From positions 1-13,215 of the forward strand of contig WFPZ01000171.1 in the NCBI GenBank assembly GCA_015487335.1: a stretch of DNA of 13,215 nucleotides. The letters are read 5' to 3'. Source of the stretch: Paracoccaceae bacterium. Its GTDB lineage: Bacteria > Pseudomonadota > Alphaproteobacteria > Rhodobacterales > Rhodobacteraceae. A program made the translations under genes and the position numbers. Positions 9,424-13,215 of the stretch are shown piece after piece (position 1 is the stretch's first letter; each line of letters starts with the position of its first letter). Below the pieces are notes generated by a model that was not told the DNA's origin, ran no database searches, and saw only the letters and a program-made list of their open reading frames with translations.

Positions 9424-9449
9424 TCTAGCACCGCCCGGGCGGAACGCAA
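9422..9449 (-). promoter_or_regulatory. Predicted promoter for the DUF1489 gene
   Basis: On the minus strand, TTGCGT (9449-9444), a 16-bp spacer and TAGAGT (9427-9422) form a plausible -35/-10 pair. Transcription would start near 9415, inside the inverted repeat. A protein bound there would be expected to repress. This is inferred from sequence and position only. Confidence 0.42.
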
Positions 9450-9450
9450 G

Positions 9451-9479
9451 TTGACCGGCACCGGCGAACGGCCTAGGTT
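9451..9479 (+). promoter_or_regulatory. Predicted promoter for nrdJ
   Basis: TTGACC (9451-9456), a 17-bp spacer and TAGGTT (9474-9479) form a good -35 with a partial -10 box. Transcription would start near 9486, giving a leader of about 29 nt before the ATG at 9515, too short for a cobalamin riboswitch. The -35 box lies back to back with that of the divergent DUF1489 promoter, 1 bp apart. Confidence 0.5.
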
Positions 9480-9514
9480 GAGAGCCTTCCATCACCATCG
9501 GGACCCTGTCGAAG

Positions 9515-11776
9515 ATGAGCCGATTCACAGCACCGATCGCCGAGCAGATCTGGGACATGAAATACCGGCTGAAGAAGCCCGACGGCACGCCGGTGGACAA
9601 GAGCGTCGAGGACACCTGGCGGCGGGTGGCGCGCGCCCTGGCCGAGGCGGAGGATCAGCCGGACGTCTGGGAAGAGAGGTTCTATGCCGCGCTGGAGGAT
9701 TTCCGCTTCCTGCCGGCCGGGCGGATCACCGCCGGGGCGGGCACCGGCCGGGCGGTGACGCTGTTCAACTGTTTCGTCATGGGTACCATCCCCGACAGCA
9801 TGAGCGGCATCTTCGACAGCCTCAAGGAGGCCGCGCTGACCATGCAGCAGGGCGGCGGCATCGGCTATGATTTCTCCACCATCCGGCCGCGGGGCTCGGA
9901 TGTGAAGGGCGTGGGGGCCGATGCCTCGGGGCCGCTGTCCTTCATGGATGTCTGGGACGCCATGTGCCGCACCATCATGAGCGCGGGCTCGCGGCGTGGG
10001 GCGATGATGGCCACCATGCGCTGCGACCATCCCGACATCGAGGATTTCATCACCGCCAAGTCAGATCCGGCCCGGCTGCGCAATTTCAACATGTCGGTTC
10101 TGGTGACGGATGATTTCATGCAGGCGGTCAAGGACGACGCTCCGTGGGAGCTGAAATTCGCCGGCACCGTCTATCACACGGTTCAGGCGCGCGATCTGTG
10201 GAACCGGATCATGCAGTCCACCTACGACTATGCCGAACCCGGGGTGATCTTCATCGACCGCATCAACGCCATGAACAACCTCGCCTGGTGCGAGACGATC
10301 TCGGCCACCAACCCCTGCGGCGAGCAGCCCCTGCCGCCCTATGGCGCCTGCCTGCTGGGTTCGATCAACCTGGCCAGGCTGGTCGAATCTCCCTTCGAGG
10401 AGGATGCCCGCCTCGACAGCGCCGAGCTTGACAGGCTGGTGCGCATCGCGGTGCGGATGATGGACAACGTGGTGGACGTGTCGAGGTTTCCGCTGCCCCA
10501 GCAGGCCGAGGAGGCCCGCAACAAGCGGCGCATCGGCCTGGGCGTGACGGGGCTGGCGGATGCGCTGTTGATGCTGGGGCTGCGCTACGGCTCTGAAGAA
10601 GCCGCGGCCCAGACCGAGGCCTGGCTGCATGAAATCGCCCGCGCCGCCTATCTGGCCAGTGTCGACCTGGCGAAGGAAAAGGGCGCCTTTCCCCTGTTCG
10701 AGGCCGAGCCCTACCTGGCGTCTGGCAACATGATGCACATGGACGAAGACGTGCGCGAGGCGGTGCGCGCCCATGGTATCCGCAATGCGCTGCTCACCTC
10801 GATCGCGCCCACCGGTACCATCAGCCTTTACGCCGGCAATGTCAGTTCGGGGATCGAGCCGGTCTTCGCCTACAGCTACAAGCGCAAGGTGCTGCAGAAG
10901 GACGGCAGCCGCACCGAGGAAGAGGTGGTGGATTACGCGGTGCAGCTGTGGCGCGAGAAATTCGGCGACCGCGAGCTGCCCGATCATTTCGTCTCGGCCC
11001 AGACGCTGACGCCGGCCGATCACGTGCGCATGCAGGCTGCCGCGCAGAAGTGGATCGACAGTTCCATCTCCAAGACCATCAACTGCCCCGAGGACATTTC
11101 CTTCGAGGCGTTCAAGGACGTCTACATGCAGGCCTATGATTCGGGCTGCAAGGGCTGCACCACCTATCGCCCGAACGAGGTGACGGGCTCGGTGCTTTCG
11201 GTTTCCGAGAAATCCGAGAAGGCCCCCGAGGCCGATCACGGGGCCGATGTCGTCTATATCTCCGAGCCGCTGGAGCGCCCGCAGGAGCTGGAGGGCACCA
11301 CCTACAAGCTGAAATGGCCCGACAGCGAGCACGCCATCTACATCACCATCAACGACATCGTCATCGGCGGCCACCGCCGGCCTTTCGAGGTGTTCATCAA
11401 CTCCAAGAACATGGAGCACTACGCCTGGACGGTGGCGCTGACGCGGATGATCTCGGCGGTGTTCCGCCGCGGCGGCGACGTGAGCTTCGTTGTCGAGGAG
11501 CTGAAGGCGGTGTTCGACCCGCGCGGCGGAGCCTGGATGAACGGCAGGTACGTGCCCTCGATCCTGGCTGCCATAGGCGGGGTGATCGAACGGCACCTGA
11601 TCGCCATCGGTTTCATCGAGGGCGAGGGGATGGGGTTGAAATCGGACCCCAAGGCCGACGTGGTCAACCTCGGCCCGCCCAAGGGGCAGGCCTGCTCTTC
11701 CTGCGGCAGCTACGACATGCGGATGATCGAAGGCTGCATGACCTGCGCCAGCTGCGGCCATTCCAGATGCGGGTAG
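9515..11776 (+). CDS. nrdJ: Adenosylcobalamin-dependent (class II) ribonucleotide reductase
   Basis: NrdJ reduces ribonucleotides (probably diphosphates) to deoxyribonucleotides using a radical generated from coenzyme B12, so it works with or without oxygen. The protein has 753 aa and is complete. Active-site residues by family alignment are the redox pair Cys86 (NCFVMG) and Cys279, the radical Cys268 with Asn266 and Glu270 in NPCGEQPL, and the phosphate-binding loop APTGTISLYAGNVSSGIEP. The spacing of Cys268 to Cys279 (11) equals that in Thermotoga NrdJ. The C-terminal tail has Cys727, Cys730, Cys741, Cys744, Cys747 and Cys752, expected to regenerate the active-site disulfide with thioredoxin. 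The N terminus is short and shows no ATP-cone. The ribosome site is weak (GAAG before the ATG), but the start MSRFTAPIAEQIWDMKY fits the family. Neither partner subunits nor class I genes are in the window. Confidence 0.96.
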   Translation: MSRFTAPIAEQIWDMKYRLKKPDGTPVDKSVEDTWRRVARALAEAEDQPDVWEERFYAALEDFRFLPAGRITAGAGTGRAVTLFNCFVMGTIPDSMSGIFDSLKEAALTMQQGGGIGYDFSTIRPRGSDVKGVGADASGPLSFMDVWDAMCRTIMSAGSRRGAMMATMRCDHPDIEDFITAKSDPARLRNFNMSVLVTDDFMQAVKDDAPWELKFAGTVYHTVQARDLWNRIMQSTYDYAEPGVIFIDRINAMNNLAWCETISATNPCGEQPLPPYGACLLGSINLARLVESPFEEDARLDSAELDRLVRIAVRMMDNVVDVSRFPLPQQAEEARNKRRIGLGVTGLADALLMLGLRYGSEEAAAQTEAWLHEIARAAYLASVDLAKEKGAFPLFEAEPYLASGNMMHMDEDVREAVRAHGIRNALLTSIAPTGTISLYAGNVSSGIEPVFAYSYKRKVLQKDGSRTEEEVVDYAVQLWREKFGDRELPDHFVSAQTLTPADHVRMQAAAQKWIDSSISKTINCPEDISFEAFKDVYMQAYDSGCKGCTTYRPNEVTGSVLSVSEKSEKAPEADHGADVVYISEPLERPQELEGTTYKLKWPDSEHAIYITINDIVIGGHRRPFEVFINSKNMEHYAWTVALTRMISAVFRRGGDVSFVVEELKAVFDPRGGAWMNGRYVPSILAAIGGVIERHLIAIGFIEGEGMGLKSDPKADVVNLGPPKGQACSSCGSYDMRMIEGCMTCASCGHSRCG

Positions 11777-11784
11777 GCCCTCGA

Positions 11785-11826
11785 TCCGGCCTTGCCGGAC
11801 GGGCCGCCCCTTTCACGAGACGGCCC
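11785..11826 (+). terminator. Hairpins just after nrdJ (possible terminator)
   Basis: A perfect hairpin pairs TCCGGC (11785-11790) with GCCGGA (11794-11799) around a CTT loop. A second pairs GGGCCG (11801-11806) with CGGCCC (11821-11826) around a 14-nt loop containing CCCCTTT. The first begins 8 nt after the nrdJ stop. There is no proper T-run, so termination is only likely, not shown. Confidence 0.45.
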
Positions 11827-11842
11827 GGCTCTCTTCAATGCC

Positions 11843-11890
11843 TTGAAAATATCCCCGCCGGAGGCTGATCTGCCCCCGCCGGCGGGGGCT
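11843..11890. repeat. GC-rich hairpin element with 18-bp palindrome between nrdJ and degP
   Basis: The plus strand reads CTTGAAAATATCCCCGCCGG and then ends in an 18-bp perfect palindrome (11872-11889, GCCCCCGCC/GGCGGGGGC) that touches the degP stop codon (11890-11892). The AAATA-C/T-CC block followed by GC hairpins resembles the element inside xdhA, so both may belong to one Rhodobacteraceae repeat family. It probably serves as a two-way terminator for convergent nrdJ and degP. The palindrome is seen; family and function are inferred. Confidence 0.55.
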
Positions 11891-13215
11891 CAGGGCCGGA
11901 TCATCAGAAACACCGTCGTTCCGTGCCGCCAGATGGTCATGGCCACCGCGCCGTCGGCCTGGGCCAGGGCGCGGTCAAGCTCCTCGACCGTCTGAACGCG
12001 CATCCGGTTGACCGAGGTGATCACGTCGCCCTTGCGCAGGCCGAACCGTTCTGCCGGGCTGCCCGGGGCGACATCGTTCACCGCCACGCCGCGCACCTGG
12101 CCGAAGCCGGGCATGCCGCGTTCGAGCGGCGAGAGCACCGCCCCCGACAGCAGCCGCGAGCGCGCCACCTGCCGGGCCTTGCGTGCCTCGCGCACCGTGG
12201 CGGTGATGGTCTTGCGCCCGTCGCGGCGCACCACCTCCATGGTGAATTCGCTGCCCGGGCGCATCACGCCCAGATGGCCGCGCAGGTCCTTGGCATCCGA
12301 TATCGTCTCGTCATCGAGCTTCACCACCACGTCGCCCGGTTGCAGGCCCGCAGCCTCGGCTGGCGAGCCCGGCTCCACCCGCGCGATCAGCGCGCCCTCG
12401 CTGACGTCAAGCCCGAGCGCATCGGCGATGTCCGGCGTCAGATCCTGGACCATGACGCCAAGCAGTCCGCGCCGCACCTGGCCGTAATCGATCAGCTGAC
12501 TCATCACCGCACGCGCCATGTTTACGGGAATGGCAAAGCCGATGCCCACGTTGCCGCCCGCCGGCGCGATGATGGCGGTGTTGATGCCGACCAGCTTGCC
12601 GTCGAAGGTCACCAGCGCGCCGCCCGAGTTGCCGGGGTTGATGGAGGCATCCGTCTGGATAAAATCTTCGTAGCCCTCGGGGTTGATCCCCGAACGTCCC
12701 AGCGCCGAGATGATCCCCGAGGTCACCGTCTGGCCCAACCCGAAGGGGTTGCCGATGGCGACCACGAAATCACCCACCAGCAGCTCTTCGGAGTTGCCCA
12801 TGGGGATGGCGGTCAGGTTTTCGGCCGGGATCTGCAGCAGCGCCAGATCGGTGGCCGGGTCGCGCCCCAGCACCTTTGCCTCGAAGGTCCGCTTGTCCTT
12901 GAGTGTGACGATCACCTGGTCCCCGCCCTGCACCACGTGGTTGTTGGTCAGCACGTAGCCCTTTTCTGCATCGACGATCACGCCCGATCCCGCGCTCACC
13001 TGCCGCTGTGGCTGCTGCGGGGCGAAGAAGGGCGGAAAGAAGGGATCGGGTGCAATTTGCCCGGGGCCGCGATTTTCGGAAATCACCGTGATGTTGACCA
13101 CCGCCGGGGTCACGGCCTGCAGAAGCGGCGCGATGGTGGGAATGCCGCGCTCGTCCGCGGAAGGCAGCGCCTGAGAGAATGCCGGCAGGGGCAGGGCCAG
13201 CACTGCGATCAGCAC
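11890..13215 (-). CDS. degP: Do/HtrA family periplasmic serine protease, N terminus cut by right edge
   Basis: This protease and chaperone degrades misfolded envelope proteins. Counting from the first visible codon (13215-13213), the trypsin-like domain shows the catalytic triad His93 (LTNNHVVQGG), Asp123 (DPATDLALLQI) and Ser197 (NPGNSGGALV). Two PDZ domains follow: about 250-340 (LLGVMVQDLTPDIADALGL, GSPAEAAGLQPGDVVVKLDD) and about 355-441 (VAVNDVAPGSPAERFGLRKG). The visible start, LIAVLALPLPAFSQALPSAD, is the hydrophobic part of a signal peptide ending near FSQA, so the true start and promoter lie to the right of the window (the GTG at the edge may be internal). The stop TCA/TGA at 11890-11892 abuts an 18-bp palindrome. 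DegP, DegQ and MucD cannot be told apart here; with two PDZ domains it is a Do-type protein. Confidence 0.95.
   Translation of the reverse strand: MLIAVLALPLPAFSQALPSADERGIPTIAPLLQAVTPAVVNITVISENRGPGQIAPDPFFPPFFAPQQPQRQVSAGSGVIVDAEKGYVLTNNHVVQGGDQVIVTLKDKRTFEAKVLGRDPATDLALLQIPAENLTAIPMGNSEELLVGDFVVAIGNPFGLGQTVTSGIISALGRSGINPEGYEDFIQTDASINPGNSGGALVTFDGKLVGINTAIIAPAGGNVGIGFAIPVNMARAVMSQLIDYGQVRRGLLGVMVQDLTPDIADALGLDVSEGALIARVEPGSPAEAAGLQPGDVVVKLDDETISDAKDLRGHLGVMRPGSEFTMEVVRRDGRKTITATVREARKARQVARSRLLSGAVLSPLERGMPGFGQVRGVAVNDVAPGSPAERFGLRKGDVITSVNRMRVQTVEELDRALAQADGAVAMTIWRHGTTVFLMIRP

Noticed and set aside
9398..9514. Cobalamin riboswitch or NrdR box ahead of nrdJ
   Set aside because: The predicted leader is about 29 nt and the gap only about 117 bp, with no B12-box-like sequence. 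The inverted repeat present does not fit the NrdR pattern.
10061..11761. 566-codon open frame antisense to nrdJ
   Set aside because: Same high-GC shadow effect; the sense strand encodes an intact NrdJ with all catalytic residues.

Overview
The window is high-GC DNA from an alphaproteobacterium, most likely of the Rhodobacteraceae (Rhodobacter/Paracoccus/Roseobacter type). The assignment rests on an alpha-type HisRS with a divergent motif 2, the hisS-hisZ-hisG arrangement with a short HisG, a DUF1489 protein, a B12-dependent NrdJ, and a Rhodobacter-like XdhA. It is also supported by two copies of a GC-rich hairpin element of a kind I recall as common in this family. Everything is inferred by reading translations; no database search was done.

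Layout. 1-790 (-): N-terminal part of the xanthine dehydrogenase small subunit xdhA, running off the left edge. 1009-4452 (+): dnaE, the replicative polymerase alpha subunit, divergent from xdhA across about 218 bp. 4464-4561: a cluster of GC-rich hairpins. 4642-4848 (-): small slyX-like gene, convergent with dnaE and divergent from hisS. 4932-8244 (+): hisS-hisZ-hisG, with overlapping stop and start codons at both junctions, ended by a hairpin terminator that contains the hisG stop codon. 8342-8932 (+): exported c-type cytochrome with an FNR/FnrL-type site upstream. 8966-9385 (-): DUF1489 protein. 9515-11776 (+): nrdJ, divergent from DUF1489, with back-to-back promoters and a perfect inverted repeat between them. 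11777-11889: hairpins, including an 18-bp palindrome, between convergent genes. 11890-13215 (-): degP/htrA-type periplasmic protease, cut by the right edge at its N terminus.

How the genes fit together. Most of the window is core metabolism: DNA replication (DnaE), deoxyribonucleotide supply without need for oxygen (NrdJ), histidyl-tRNA charging coupled with the first step of histidine synthesis (HisS plus the HisZ-HisG complex), purine breakdown (XdhA), envelope protein quality control (DegP) and electron transport (cytochrome c). The FNR-type site and the class II reductase both suit a facultative or microaerobic lifestyle.

No mobile element, CRISPR array, tRNA, rRNA or defence island was seen, and I did not find a clearly new multi-gene system. 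The best leads are small-scale: a repeat element read in frame inside xdhA, a combined stop codon/terminator/FNR-site module after hisG, the palindrome between DUF1489 and nrdJ, and the acidic His-containing tail of the cytochrome.
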